A DNA stretch of 64,000 nt, from NCBI GenBank assembly GCA_036405815.1, contig DASWWX010000039.1, forward strand, positions 37,374-101,373. The letters run 5' to 3'. The stretch comes from Solimonas sp036405815. GTDB taxonomy: Bacteria; Pseudomonadota; Gammaproteobacteria; Nevskiales; Nevskiaceae. The position numbers and the translations under genes were made by a program. Every line of letters begins with the position of its first letter. Within the stretch, counting starts at the first letter, position 1. Of the stretch, positions 30,706-38,805 are shown piece after piece. Below the pieces are notes generated by a model, which saw nothing but the letters and a program-made list of their open reading frames with translations, was not told where the DNA came from and made no database searches.

Positions 30706-30957
30706 ATGGGCATCTTGTCGTGGATCGTGCTGGGCCTGATCGCAGGCGTGCTCGCCAAACTCATCATGCCGGGCAAGGACCCGGGCGGTTTCATCATCAC
30801 GATCCTGCTCGGCATCGCCGGCGCCTTCGTCGGCGGCTGGATCGGCACGCTGCTCGGCGTCGCCAGCTTCACCGGCTTCACGCTGCAGGGCATCGTGGTT
30901 GCAACCGTGGGCGCGATCGTCTTGCTGGCGATCTACCGTGCGCTGAAGAAAGCCTGA
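30706..30957 (+). CDS. GlsB/YeaQ/YmgE family stress-response membrane protein
   Basis: 83 residues, three hydrophobic segments with Gly-rich turns: LSWIVLGLIAGVLAKLIMPGKDPGG, ITILLGIAGAFVGGWIGTLLG and GIVVATVGAIVLLAIYRAL. This is the transglycosylase-associated family, small inner-membrane proteins induced by envelope or stationary stress. It has its own GGGAG site and a strong terminator after it, so it is likely a single-gene transcript. Confidence 0.92.
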   Translation: MGILSWIVLGLIAGVLAKLIMPGKDPGGFIITILLGIAGAFVGGWIGTLLGVASFTGFTLQGIVVATVGAIVLLAIYRALKKA

Positions 30958-31002
30958 GCTTTCTCTCGCGAGGGCCGTAAGACCCAGCGTCATAAGGCCT
31001 AC

Positions 31003-31041
31003 GCCTGGCGGTGCGTGAATCGCGCACCGCCAGGCAGTTTT
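31003..31041 (+). terminator. Intrinsic terminator after the GlsB-like gene
   Basis: A perfect 13-bp stem (31003-31015 with 31023-31035) and a 7-base loop, followed by CAG-TTTT. It lies 45 bp after the stop codon and also abuts the convergent FGGY kinase stop, so it may serve both strands in part. Confidence 0.8.
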
Positions 31042-32600
31042 CAGGCCGGATACCCGGTGATTTCTCGAATGCGCTGATACAGCGGCTTGAGCTGCGCGTA
31101 CATGCGCTGATAGACGTCGCGATACAGCGCGTCGTAAAGCGCGACCGCCGACGGCTCCGGCTCGAAGCGCCGGCCGACCCGCGTCATCGCCCGCACTGCG
31201 GTCGGGTAATCGGCATGCAGGCCCAATCCAACCGCGCTGTTGATCGCTGCCCCCAGCGCCGAGGTTTCGTAGATTTCCGGGCGTTCCGCCGGCAGGCCGA
31301 AAACATCTGCGGAAATCTGCATCGCCTGATCGGATTGCGACCCGCCGCCGGATACCCGCAGCAGGCGAATGCGGCGGCCGATCTTCTTTTCGATCTGCTC
31401 GCGCCCGGCGCGCAGGCCGTAGGCCAGTCCTTCGAGAATCGCGCGGTAAACATGCGCGCGCGTGTGCACGTCGCCGAAGCCGATGATGCCGCCCTTGGCC
31501 TCGGGACCGGGATCACGCACACCCGGCGACCAGTACGGCTGCAGCATCAGCCCCATCGCGCCCGGCGGCACGCTCGCCACCAGATCGTCGAACAGCGACT
31601 CGACCGACACGCCGCGCTCGGCCGCAAGCGCCTGCTCGCGATGCGCGAACTCGCGCTTGAACCAGCTCACCATCCAGAACCCACGATAGATCTGGATCTC
31701 GGTGTTGTAGGCACCGGGCATCGCCGCCGGAAACGGCGGAATCAGGCGCTGCACCTCGACGTACTTCGACTGCGTCGTGTTGATCGTCGCCGTGGTGCCG
31801 AAACTGAGCTGTGCCACGTCCGGTTCCAGCACGCCGCTGCCCAACACCTCGCAAGCCTTGTCCGCCGCGCCCGCAATCACTTTCAGGCCGATCGGCAGTC
31901 CCAGCTGCTCCGCGGCGGCAGCGTTGAGCGCGCCCAGCACACGACCCGGCGCCACCAGGCGCGGCAGCTGTTCGGCGCGCACCGCCAGCGCACGCCACTT
32001 GAAGTCGGACGCGCCGGCCCAGTCGAGCCGCTTGTAGTCGAACGGCACATAGCCCACTTGCGAGCCGCTGGAATCGACGAGGTCGCCGGTCAAGCGTCGA
32101 TGCAGCCAACCCGACAGGAACAGGTAATGGCGCGTTTCGCGCCATAGCTGCGGTTCATGTTGCGCCAGCCAGTTGGCCTCGGCCTCGGCCTGCATGTGTG
32201 CCACCAGCGGTGTCGCACCCGCAATTCGGAACGCGGTATTCCATAACGGCCCCATGTCAGGCGGCGCGCTGCTGCGCCGCTGATCGAGCCAGACGATCGC
32301 CGGCCGCAGCACGCGGCCCTCCGCATCCAGGCAGATCACCGTTGATCGCTGCGTGGTCAGGCTCAGCGCCTCGATGTCCGTGGGCTTTACCTCACCTTCG
32401 CGCCAGAGCTGCCGACAGCAGTCCGCGACCGCGCGCCAGTAGACCTCGGGGTCCTGCTCGCTCCAGCCCGGCTGCGGCGAGACGTAAGCCGGTTCGAACA
32501 GGCGCTGCGCCTTGACCAGCAAGCGACCGTGCTGGTCGAAGACAATGGCACGCGCGCTCTGCGTGCCCACGTCGATACTCAGCAGCCGATGCCGGCTCAC
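31041..32600 (-). CDS. FGGY-family carbohydrate/polyol kinase
   Basis: 519 residues. The N-terminal ASKHA fold begins LLSIDVGTQSARAIVFD. Further family landmarks are GWSEQDPEVYW, SLTTQRSTVICLD, AIVWLDQR, the nucleotide-side phrases AGAADKACEVLGSGV and LSFGTTATINTTQ, and LRVSGGGSQSDQAMQISADVFG. The sugar or polyol is not readable. It overlaps the GlpD-like gene by 4 nt, so kinase and 3-phosphate dehydrogenase should be made together, which suggests a glycerol-like substrate. It differs from GlpK in the catalytic-side motifs I can see, so it is not simply called glpK. Confidence 0.9.
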   Translation of the reverse strand: MSRHRLLSIDVGTQSARAIVFDQHGRLLVKAQRLFEPAYVSPQPGWSEQDPEVYWRAVADCCRQLWREGEVKPTDIEALSLTTQRSTVICLDAEGRVLRPAIVWLDQRRSSAPPDMGPLWNTAFRIAGATPLVAHMQAEAEANWLAQHEPQLWRETRHYLFLSGWLHRRLTGDLVDSSGSQVGYVPFDYKRLDWAGASDFKWRALAVRAEQLPRLVAPGRVLGALNAAAAEQLGLPIGLKVIAGAADKACEVLGSGVLEPDVAQLSFGTTATINTTQSKYVEVQRLIPPFPAAMPGAYNTEIQIYRGFWMVSWFKREFAHREQALAAERGVSVESLFDDLVASVPPGAMGLMLQPYWSPGVRDPGPEAKGGIIGFGDVHTRAHVYRAILEGLAYGLRAGREQIEKKIGRRIRLLRVSGGGSQSDQAMQISADVFGLPAERPEIYETSALGAAINSAVGLGLHADYPTAVRAMTRVGRRFEPEPSAVALYDALYRDVYQRMYAQLKPLYQRIREITGYPA

Positions 32601-34150
32601 GATTCGAACTCCGTCACCGGCGCATGCGCGCGCGCCCAGTAGTCGAGGTAAGCCTGCCGTTCCTGCTGCCAGCGCACGTCATCCCAGCCCAGCGTCTCGC
32701 GACAGATCCCGCCGATCCGCTCGAGAAACGCCGCACCGCCTTGCGGGCTGATGAGACCGAGCCGGGTGCGACGCATCATCAGGTCCTCCAGGTGCACGAC
32801 CTGCTCCTGCGCCACCGCCCAGCGCAGCTCCGCCCAGGTGTACGGCGTCTCGCCGATTGGTTCCATGTCGGCGGCAGGCGCCGCCGCGAGGAAAGCCGAC
32901 CAGCGCTGGCCCAGACGTCCGCGCAACCGCGTGGTGACCGCCGATGCCTCGGACGGTTCGGCGATCGGGGCAAACACCGGCGCTTCGTCGCTCGCCGGCA
33001 TCAGCTGTGGCCACTGTTGTGCGGCCGCGCGCAGTACCTCGCGCGCAGTAACGCGAAATGTTGTCAGTTTGCCGCCAGTGATGCCGATCAAGCCGGGCGC
33101 CACCCATTGCGCGGATTCGCGTGACTCCGCGGAGGGATCGGCCTGACCGCTGGAGACCACCGGCCGCACTCCGGCGTAGCAACTGATCGCCTCCTTCGCC
33201 GACAGCGCAAGCTGCGGAAACTCGGCGTGCAGGCCTTCCATCAGATAGTCACGCTCCGCCGCACTCATGCGCGGCGCGTCCAGTGACTGATCGTGATCGA
33301 GGTCGGTCGTACCGAAAACCGTCGCCCCCTCCCAGGGGTAGGCAAAGATCGGCCGACGGTCGCGCGGGTGCAGCCATGACACCGCCACCTCCAACGGGAA
33401 CCGCCTGCGATCGAAGACCAGATGGCTGCCGCGCAACGGACGCAGGGTCGGCGCACCCTTAGGCGCACCATCCAGCATCGCCGCCCACGCGCCGGTGGCG
33501 TTGACGACCACACTCGCCCCGATCTCGCGACAACTGCCGTCGAGCGCATCGACCAGACTCACACCCGTCACCCGGCCGCCTTCACAGCGGACGTTGGCAC
33601 GCACGTAATTGCGCGCGGTACCGCCTAACGCCATCGACTCCTGAATCAGTCGCAACACCAGGCGTGCGTCATCGGTGCGCGCATCCTCGTAGTGCACGGC
33701 GCCGAGGAGCGCATCCACCCGCAGCGAGGACACGCGCTGCCGCACCTGCGCCACATTCAGCCAGCCGGAACGACGTGCGCCCGCCATCAGATCGTAGACC
33801 GCGAGGCCGATGCGCATGATCCAGCGACCGGGGCGCGCACCGCGCCGGATCGGCATCAGGAATGGCAGTGGCTCGACCAACCCCGGTGCCTCGCGCAGCA
33901 AACGCTGGCGCTCGCGTACCGACTCCAGCGTCAATCGCCACTGACCCTCCTTGAGATAGCGCAGTCCGCCATGCACCAGCTTCGACGACCAGGACGAGGT
34001 GCCCGAGGCGAAGTCCCGCGCCTCCACCAACAGCACGCGCGCGCCGGTGCGCACCGCCTCGCGCAACAGGCCGGCACCGGTGATGCCACCGCCGACGATG
34101 ACCAGATCGTATTGCGCGTCCAACGAAGACAACGGCGGTCGCATGCTCAC
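32597..34150 (-). CDS. Glycerol-3-phosphate dehydrogenase/oxidase-like flavoprotein (GlpD family)
   Basis: 517 residues. FAD motif YDLVIVGGGITGAGLLREAV, then ASGTSSWSSKLVHGGLRYLKEG, which is diagnostic of GlpD. HYEDARTDDARLVL, NATGAW, FGTTDLDHD and ITGGKLTTFR complete the family pattern. It should oxidise glycerol-3-phosphate (or an analogue) to dihydroxyacetone phosphate at the membrane, passing electrons to quinone. Start is GTG 34150 or ATG 34144. It sits between the AGPS-like gene (40 bp upstream) and the FGGY kinase (4-nt overlap). Confidence 0.93.
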   Translation of the reverse strand: MSMRPPLSSLDAQYDLVIVGGGITGAGLLREAVRTGARVLLVEARDFASGTSSWSSKLVHGGLRYLKEGQWRLTLESVRERQRLLREAPGLVEPLPFLMPIRRGARPGRWIMRIGLAVYDLMAGARRSGWLNVAQVRQRVSSLRVDALLGAVHYEDARTDDARLVLRLIQESMALGGTARNYVRANVRCEGGRVTGVSLVDALDGSCREIGASVVVNATGAWAAMLDGAPKGAPTLRPLRGSHLVFDRRRFPLEVAVSWLHPRDRRPIFAYPWEGATVFGTTDLDHDQSLDAPRMSAAERDYLMEGLHAEFPQLALSAKEAISCYAGVRPVVSSGQADPSAESRESAQWVAPGLIGITGGKLTTFRVTAREVLRAAAQQWPQLMPASDEAPVFAPIAEPSEASAVTTRLRGRLGQRWSAFLAAAPAADMEPIGETPYTWAELRWAVAQEQVVHLEDLMMRRTRLGLISPQGGAAFLERIGGICRETLGWDDVRWQQERQAYLDYWARAHAPVTEFES

Positions 34151-34190
34151 GCAGTCGCGCTCCGCAAACGTCTCCTCGACTTCGCTGCGC

Positions 34191-35783
34191 TCATGCGAAC
34201 AGCTTGCCCGGATTCATGATGCCGTCTGGATCCAGTTCGCGCGCCATCGCGCGGATCAGATCCATACCCAGCGCACCCTTTTCCGCCGGCAGATACGGCG
34301 CGTGATCGACACCGACGCCGTGCTGGTGACTGATCGTGCCGCCGTGCTCGACGATCGCCTCAGACACCGCGGTCTTCAGCTTGCGCCAGCGCGCCAGATC
34401 GGCATCCGGATCGCCGGTCGAGCGGTACACGAACGTCGAATAGATGCTGCAGCCCTGACGGTACACATGGGACAAATGCGTGAAGGCATGAACGCGTTCG
34501 TTCTCGGCGGCCAGCGTCTGCGTGGCGGTGGCTTCGATGGCGCGCATCAGGGGCGTCACCGACGGCCAATTGACCGCGGTCTCGACCGTATCGGCGCCGT
34601 AACCAAGCTCCCACAGCGTGTTGCGCATCAGCGGGCCGCGGAAGCGGTTCTTCTCCCAGCCCTTGCCGATCATGCGCCCCACGTGCACGCCCTTGTGGCG
34701 CTTGGCCAGTGCCAGCGCATCGCGACGCATGCGACGCGTCTCGGTGAGCGAGCCGGTCACACCGATCATCAGCATGCACTTGCCCGCCGCCACACCGCGT
34801 ATGCCGAGATAGCGCTGCAGCCACCTGATCAGGTCCGCATGGCCGGCCAGGCGCAGCTGCGTCTCGGTCTCGATCTCGTTGGACAGGCGCAGCATCGACA
34901 GTGGCAGGTCCGCCTGCACCATCTCGCGCACCGCCACCACCGCCGCATCCCAGGTCGGGAAGAAGACTGCGTGGAAATCCTCGCAGTCCGGCAACCGACG
35001 AACACGCACCGTCGCCTCGGTCAGCAAGCCCAGACGGCCTTCGGAGCCCATCACCGCCTCGCGCAGGTCGGGGCCCGCGGAGGACGCCGGCATACCCCCC
35101 ACCCGCCACTCGCCGCGCGGCGTCGCCAGACGACCCTCAGCGAACAAATGCTCGATGCGCCCGTAACGCAGCGACTGCTGACCAGACGAACGCGTGACGA
35201 TCCAGCCACCGACGGTGGAGTACAGATAGGACTGTGGGAAATGTCCGAGCATAAAACCGCGATCACGGAGCTGCGCTTCGATCTGCGGGCCCGGCGTGCC
35301 CGCACCGAAGGTCGCGAGCTGCGCAGTCTCGTCGAAGGCCTGCAGGCGGTTCAGGCGCTCCAAGGAAATATTGACGACGGGGCGCTCGCCTTTCGGCACA
35401 TCGAGATGGCCGACCACACTGGTGCCGCCGCCGTAGGGCACGACGATCGCACCGAGGCTGCGCGCGCGCGCCAGTGCTGCGACGGCTTCCTCATGGGTGC
35501 CCGGCATCGCCACCGCATCGGCCACCGACCCGATACGCCCGCTGCGCAACGCGATCCAGTCCGGAAAACTTTGCCCGCGCGCGCGCAGCAACCGCTGCTG
35601 CGCATCCGTGCTCAGGCCTTGTCCGTCGGCAAGCCGGCTCGCCGGCACTGCGGCCAACGCTTCGGCCAGCGTCGCATCGCGTGGCGGTGTCGCCGCACCG
35701 ACACGTTCGCGGAGGAACGCGCGTGCGTCCTCACCCAACTCCGAGATGTCCGATTCATCGCCCCAGCCGTTCCAGCGCCGCAT
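34191..35783 (-). CDS. FAD-binding oxidase, alkyl-DHAP synthase (AGPS)-like
   Basis: 530 residues. The FAD-binding VAO/PCMH domain shows VVPYGGGTSVVGHLD (about 114-128) and STVGGWIVTRSSGQQSLRYG (189-208). Both parallel human alkylglycerone-phosphate synthase. The C-terminal cap has YRQGCSIYSTFVY with a Tyr near 448, and SHQHGVG at 485-491, where AGPS has SHHHGVGK (catalytic His triplet). The middle His is replaced by Gln here. It could make or break ether bonds on dihydroxyacetone phosphate, or oxidise a related polyol phosphate. The GlpD-like and FGGY genes downstream support a glycerol-phosphate-type substrate. True AGPS activity is unproven. Confidence 0.85.
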   Translation of the reverse strand: MRRWNGWGDESDISELGEDARAFLRERVGAATPPRDATLAEALAAVPASRLADGQGLSTDAQQRLLRARGQSFPDWIALRSGRIGSVADAVAMPGTHEEAVAALARARSLGAIVVPYGGGTSVVGHLDVPKGERPVVNISLERLNRLQAFDETAQLATFGAGTPGPQIEAQLRDRGFMLGHFPQSYLYSTVGGWIVTRSSGQQSLRYGRIEHLFAEGRLATPRGEWRVGGMPASSAGPDLREAVMGSEGRLGLLTEATVRVRRLPDCEDFHAVFFPTWDAAVVAVREMVQADLPLSMLRLSNEIETETQLRLAGHADLIRWLQRYLGIRGVAAGKCMLMIGVTGSLTETRRMRRDALALAKRHKGVHVGRMIGKGWEKNRFRGPLMRNTLWELGYGADTVETAVNWPSVTPLMRAIEATATQTLAAENERVHAFTHLSHVYRQGCSIYSTFVYRSTGDPDADLARWRKLKTAVSEAIVEHGGTISHQHGVGVDHAPYLPAEKGALGMDLIRAMARELDPDGIMNPGKLFA

Positions 35784-35944
35784 GCCGCGTCCCCTTGGTT
35801 TTGGATGGCCGGCGACAAGGCCGGCGGCTGGACTTTACCGGACGACGGCATCGGGAAACAGAAAGCGATTTGTGTGCTGGCCGCAGATGGCGAGATCGCT
35901 GGCAGCGCAACGGTCAGCGCCGCACACGCAGCCCGTAGCGGGCG

Positions 35945-36745
35945 TTATGCCACCAGCGCTGCCTGCGCAGGAGATTGCTCGCGGATCGCACGCAGGCTGT
36001 CGATCGTCACCCACGGCAGCCCGCGATGTTGTCCCTTGAGCACGCGCATCGGCGCTCCGGGTTCTCCCAGACTGCTGACGACGAGCGCGGCTTCCGCGAA
36101 GTCCTGTTCCAGGGTGTCGCTGTTGACCGTCACTACCGCCGGCACGCCGGCAGCCGCGGCGGCCTCCAGGCCCATTTCCGAATCCTCGAGCGCCACGCAG
36201 TGCTGGGCGGTCACGCCAAGACGCTGCATCGCCAGGCGGTACAGATCGGGCGCGGGCTTCTTGCGCTGGACTTCCTCACCACTGGCGATGACGGCGACTT
36301 CCGCGGCCAGTTCGGGGCCCATGCTGTAGCGAAGCACCGGCTGCAAGGTCTTCAGACTGGCGTTGGTCACGATCGCCAGACGCAGGTCGGCCGCTCGCGC
36401 CTCACGCATTAAGCGCGCGATGCCGGGGCGCAGAGGCACGCGCCCATGTCGCATCAGCTTTTTGAAATAGGCGGATTTCAGCTCGTGGACCTTCGCGACC
36501 CAGGCGTCGAGATCCTGCTGCACTTCCACCGCCTCAGCGCCGAGGTCGGGATTGAAATGCTGCACATAATGCTTGAGGCGCTCCCGCCCCCCGGGTTGTC
36601 TCAGGAGCCGCCGATATAGCTTGGGCCCCCAGCGAAACGGCAAACCCAGCTTGCGGAACGCGCGGTTGTAGGCGGGACGATGTCCCAGCGCCTCGGTATC
36701 GGCCAATGTACCGTCGACATCGAACAGGACGGCGCGCAGCGTCAT
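35945..36745 (-). CDS. HAD-IA family phosphatase (CbbY/phosphoglycolate-like)
   Basis: 266 residues from ATG 36745 with a G-run ribosome site. Motif I LFDVDGTLADTEALGH, motif II VTNAS, motif III Lys in RKKPAPDLY, motif IV ALEDSEMGLEAA: a complete HAD-IA set with the CbbY-type cap. Substrate unknown. It lies 161 bp upstream of the AGPS-like gene on the same strand and may head that four-gene unit. Rubisco-linked CbbY function is unlikely because no Calvin-cycle gene is near. Confidence 0.9.
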   Translation of the reverse strand: MTLRAVLFDVDGTLADTEALGHRPAYNRAFRKLGLPFRWGPKLYRRLLRQPGGRERLKHYVQHFNPDLGAEAVEVQQDLDAWVAKVHELKSAYFKKLMRHGRVPLRPGIARLMREARAADLRLAIVTNASLKTLQPVLRYSMGPELAAEVAVIASGEEVQRKKPAPDLYRLAMQRLGVTAQHCVALEDSEMGLEAAAAAGVPAVVTVNSDTLEQDFAEAALVVSSLGEPGAPMRVLKGQHRGLPWVTIDSLRAIREQSPAQAALVA

Positions 36746-36887
36746 CGGAACCCCCCGTAGGCGAGGACCGCGACCACGCAGCAACTGTCAGGCTCCGGCA
36801 TGATCCATCAGAGAGTTACCGAACATATTCAATGTAGCATGCTGCGATCCGCATGGGCGTGACGCCACGCACACCATCCCCTGCCCC

Positions 36888-37808
36888 ATGACCGCTCCCG
36901 CAGCCGCTTACCGAGGTCGCTTCGCCCCTACACCGAGCGGTCCGCTGCACCTGGGCTCGTTGCTGACGGCGTTGGCCAGCTGGCTGCAGGCCCGGCACCA
37001 CGACGGCGTCTGGTTGCTGCGCATTGACGACCTCGATGCGGCACGCTGCCCTCCAGGAACCGACGGCCTCATCCTGCGACAGCTTGAGGCGCACGGCTTG
37101 ACCTGGGATGAACCACCCCTCTACCAAAGCCGGCGACACGACGCATACGCTGACGCACTCGATCAACTGCGCCGGCAGGCAACGCTTTATGCTTGCGACT
37201 GCACCCGCCGCGCGCTGAAGGCCCGCCTGGCAACCGGGCCCGACGATTCGATCTACGACGGCCACTGCCGTGAACGCGCATTGGCGGCGACGCCTGGCCA
37301 CGCACTGCGCCTCCGCGTAGATGCGGGGACGATCACGCTTGATGATGCGGGTCTCGGGCCTTGCCGCCGCGACCTGCAGACGGACATCGGCGACTTTGTC
37401 GTGGCACGCGGCGACGGCATTCCCGGCTACCAGTTGGCTTCCGTGATCGACGACCGTGACCTGCGCATCGGCGAAATCGTCCGCGGCGCCGATCTTTTGG
37501 GTTCGTCGATCCGCCAGCGTTACCTGTTCGATCGCATGGATTGGCCAGCACCGGCCTTCCGGCACCTGCCGGTTCTGACGGGCGCTGACGGGCGCAAGCT
37601 TTCCAAGCAGAATCACGCCGCACCACTGGCGGACGATCCCGCCGGCATCGCCGATAGTCTGTGGCGCTGCCTCAACTGGCTGAATCAGGTGCCGCCACCC
37701 GAGTTGCGCCGCGCCGGTGTCGATACGCTCCTCGGCTGGGCACGCCTGCACTGGAATGCAGCGACTATCCCGAGGGTCCAGGCGCTCGCATTGGAGCCGA
37801 TGCCCTGA
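36888..37808 (+). CDS. gluQRS: Glutamyl-Q tRNA(Asp) synthetase
   Basis: 306 residues, a GluRS catalytic core without an anticodon-binding domain. The HIGH-type motif is PTPSGPLHLGSLL, the KMSKS-type loop is GRKLSKQNH, and a zinc site is made by CDCTRR with IYDGHCRE. It attaches glutamate to the queuosine of tRNA-Asp. queF for queuosine synthesis is also in this window. The gene is divergent from the HAD phosphatase and followed by phaR after 58 bp. Confidence 0.95.
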   Translation: MTAPAAAYRGRFAPTPSGPLHLGSLLTALASWLQARHHDGVWLLRIDDLDAARCPPGTDGLILRQLEAHGLTWDEPPLYQSRRHDAYADALDQLRRQATLYACDCTRRALKARLATGPDDSIYDGHCRERALAATPGHALRLRVDAGTITLDDAGLGPCRRDLQTDIGDFVVARGDGIPGYQLASVIDDRDLRIGEIVRGADLLGSSIRQRYLFDRMDWPAPAFRHLPVLTGADGRKLSKQNHAAPLADDPAGIADSLWRCLNWLNQVPPPELRRAGVDTLLGWARLHWNAATIPRVQALALEPMP

Positions 37809-37866
37809 TTCTGGCATGATGCTTTGCAGCAATCGCACTGCAACAATGCATACGAATTAGGGTCTT

Positions 37867-38382
37867 ATGTCCGAACTTCGCGTCATCAAGAAGTATCCCA
37901 ACCGTCGTCTCTACGACACGCACATCAGCCGCTACATCACGCTGGAGGAAATCCGCCAGCTCGTGCTGCAGAACGTGAAGTTTCGGGTGGAGGACAAGCG
38001 CAGCCAGGAAGACATCACGCGCAGCATCCTGCTGCAGGTCATCGCTGAGCAGGAAGAAGGCGGCAATCCGATCTTCACCACCGAGCTGCTGGAATTCATC
38101 ATTCGCTACTACGGTGATCCGATGCAGAACGCGATCGGCCGTTATCTGGAACTGTCCGCGCGCCTGTTCCAGGAGCAGCAATCCCACTTCACCGAGCAAC
38201 TGCGCCAGATGCTCGGGCCGGCGCAGCAGCCGCTGCAGATGCTCAAGGAACTGGCCGACAACCAGGTGCCGATCTGGCGCTCCGTCCGCAAGGAGTTCCT
38301 GCGCAACCTCTCCAACAAGGCCATGGCGATCAAACGCCGCTCCCAGCGCGAGGATGGCACGGATACTGCGGATTCAAACTAA
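37867..38382 (+). CDS. phaR: Polyhydroxyalkanoate synthesis repressor PhaR
   Basis: 171 residues. The N-terminal DNA-binding domain begins VIKKYPNRRLYDTHISRYITLEEIR (PHB_acc_N), then two PHB accumulation regulatory segments (FTTELLEFIIRYYGDPMQ and the Gln-rich helix after it). It binds DNA and PHA granules and represses phasin genes until polymer appears. This implies the organism makes polyhydroxyalkanoate, though no pha synthesis gene is in the window. Downstream lies the putative small RNA. Confidence 0.96.
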   Translation: MSELRVIKKYPNRRLYDTHISRYITLEEIRQLVLQNVKFRVEDKRSQEDITRSILLQVIAEQEEGGNPIFTTELLEFIIRYYGDPMQNAIGRYLELSARLFQEQQSHFTEQLRQMLGPAQQPLQMLKELADNQVPIWRSVRKEFLRNLSNKAMAIKRRSQREDGTDTADSN

Positions 38383-38450
38383 GGCCATCGAACTGATCGC
38401 AGCGCAGCATTGAAGTGACGCCCACGTCACAGTCTGACGCAAAGACTCAG

Positions 38451-38522
38451 TTAATTTATTGTTTTTAAAATATTTTAAAGTTTCTGGCGGCTGTTGACAT
38501 CGAGGTAAGTGACCTCTATACT
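38451..38522 (+). promoter_or_regulatory. Strong sigma-70 promoter with UP-like AT tract and internal palindrome
   Basis: TTGACA (38494-38499), a 17-bp spacer and TATACT (38517-38522): a full match at -35 and 5 of 6 at -10. An A/T-only-like stretch (about 38451-38482) in very GC-rich DNA sits where an UP element would be. The spacer holds GAGGT-AAGTG-ACCTC (38502-38516), a perfect 5+5 inverted repeat that could be an operator. Confidence 0.8.
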
Positions 38523-38529
38523 GCACCGC

Positions 38530-38660
38530 AACATAACTCGATCAAATAAAAACCCGGTCAGCCGGGTGGCTTGACCGGGTTCGGAATCTAACCGTCTCCT
38601 CCAGAAAGGCCTCGCGCCTTTCTCGCACTTAGCCCCCCTCCCCAGGGGGGCTTCTTTTTT
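38530..38660 (+). ncRNA. Putative small RNA, about 130 nt, three hairpins, exposed CUCCUCC
   Basis: Predicted from promoter to terminator, with no credible reading frame. The 5' end is unpaired and A-rich (AACATAACTCG...AAATAAA). Hairpin 1 spans 38551-38581 (10-bp stem AACCCGGTCA plus an inner GCC/GGC). The single-stranded linker holds CTCCTCC (38596-38602), complementary to a Shine-Dalgarno core. Hairpin 2 is AGAAAGGC/GCCTTTCT (38603-38623) with loop CUCGC. Hairpin 3 is the terminator (38631-38652) with a T-run. The shape recalls C-rich-loop riboregulators that bind ribosome sites, such as sX13 of Xanthomonas, but I cannot assign a family. Confidence 0.7.
38631..38660 (+). terminator. Intrinsic terminator of the putative small RNA
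   Basis: AGCCCCCC (38631-38638) pairs with GGGGGGCT (38645-38652) around a 6-base loop, followed by TTCTTTTTT. This is a textbook Rho-independent terminator. Confidence 0.9.
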
Positions 38661-38805
38661 GCAACGCATTCCGGGTCCACTGAGCGCGGACTCTCTGATT
38701 TGCTACCACCCTCCAGAAAAGCCAGCGGCGCAGGTGTGCTGCGCCGCATGACCAATTCGTGACAGGCCCGGATTCTGTACCAGAATCCGGGCCTGCATCA
38801 AGCGT
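38661..38805 (-). terminator. pnp 3' region with two strong hairpins
   Basis: Just after the pnp stop (minus strand) comes a perfect 15-bp stem with a 3-base loop (38763-38795), without a T-run. Then comes GCGGCGCA/TGCGCCGC (38725-38747), followed on the minus strand by TGGC-TTTT, a likely terminator. The segment 38710-38723 repeats a 14-base piece of the small RNA (38598-38611) with one mismatch. No gene is visible here. Confidence 0.55.

Noticed and set aside
38415..38447. Small inverted repeats after phaR as its terminator
   Set aside because: Stems of 5-6 bp without a following T-run at the right distance. phaR may end elsewhere or read into the next unit.
38475..38669. A 64-codon minus-strand frame across the phaR-pnp gap
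   Set aside because: It overlaps the promoter, hairpins and terminator of the putative small RNA on the other strand, and has no ribosome site or protein-like composition.
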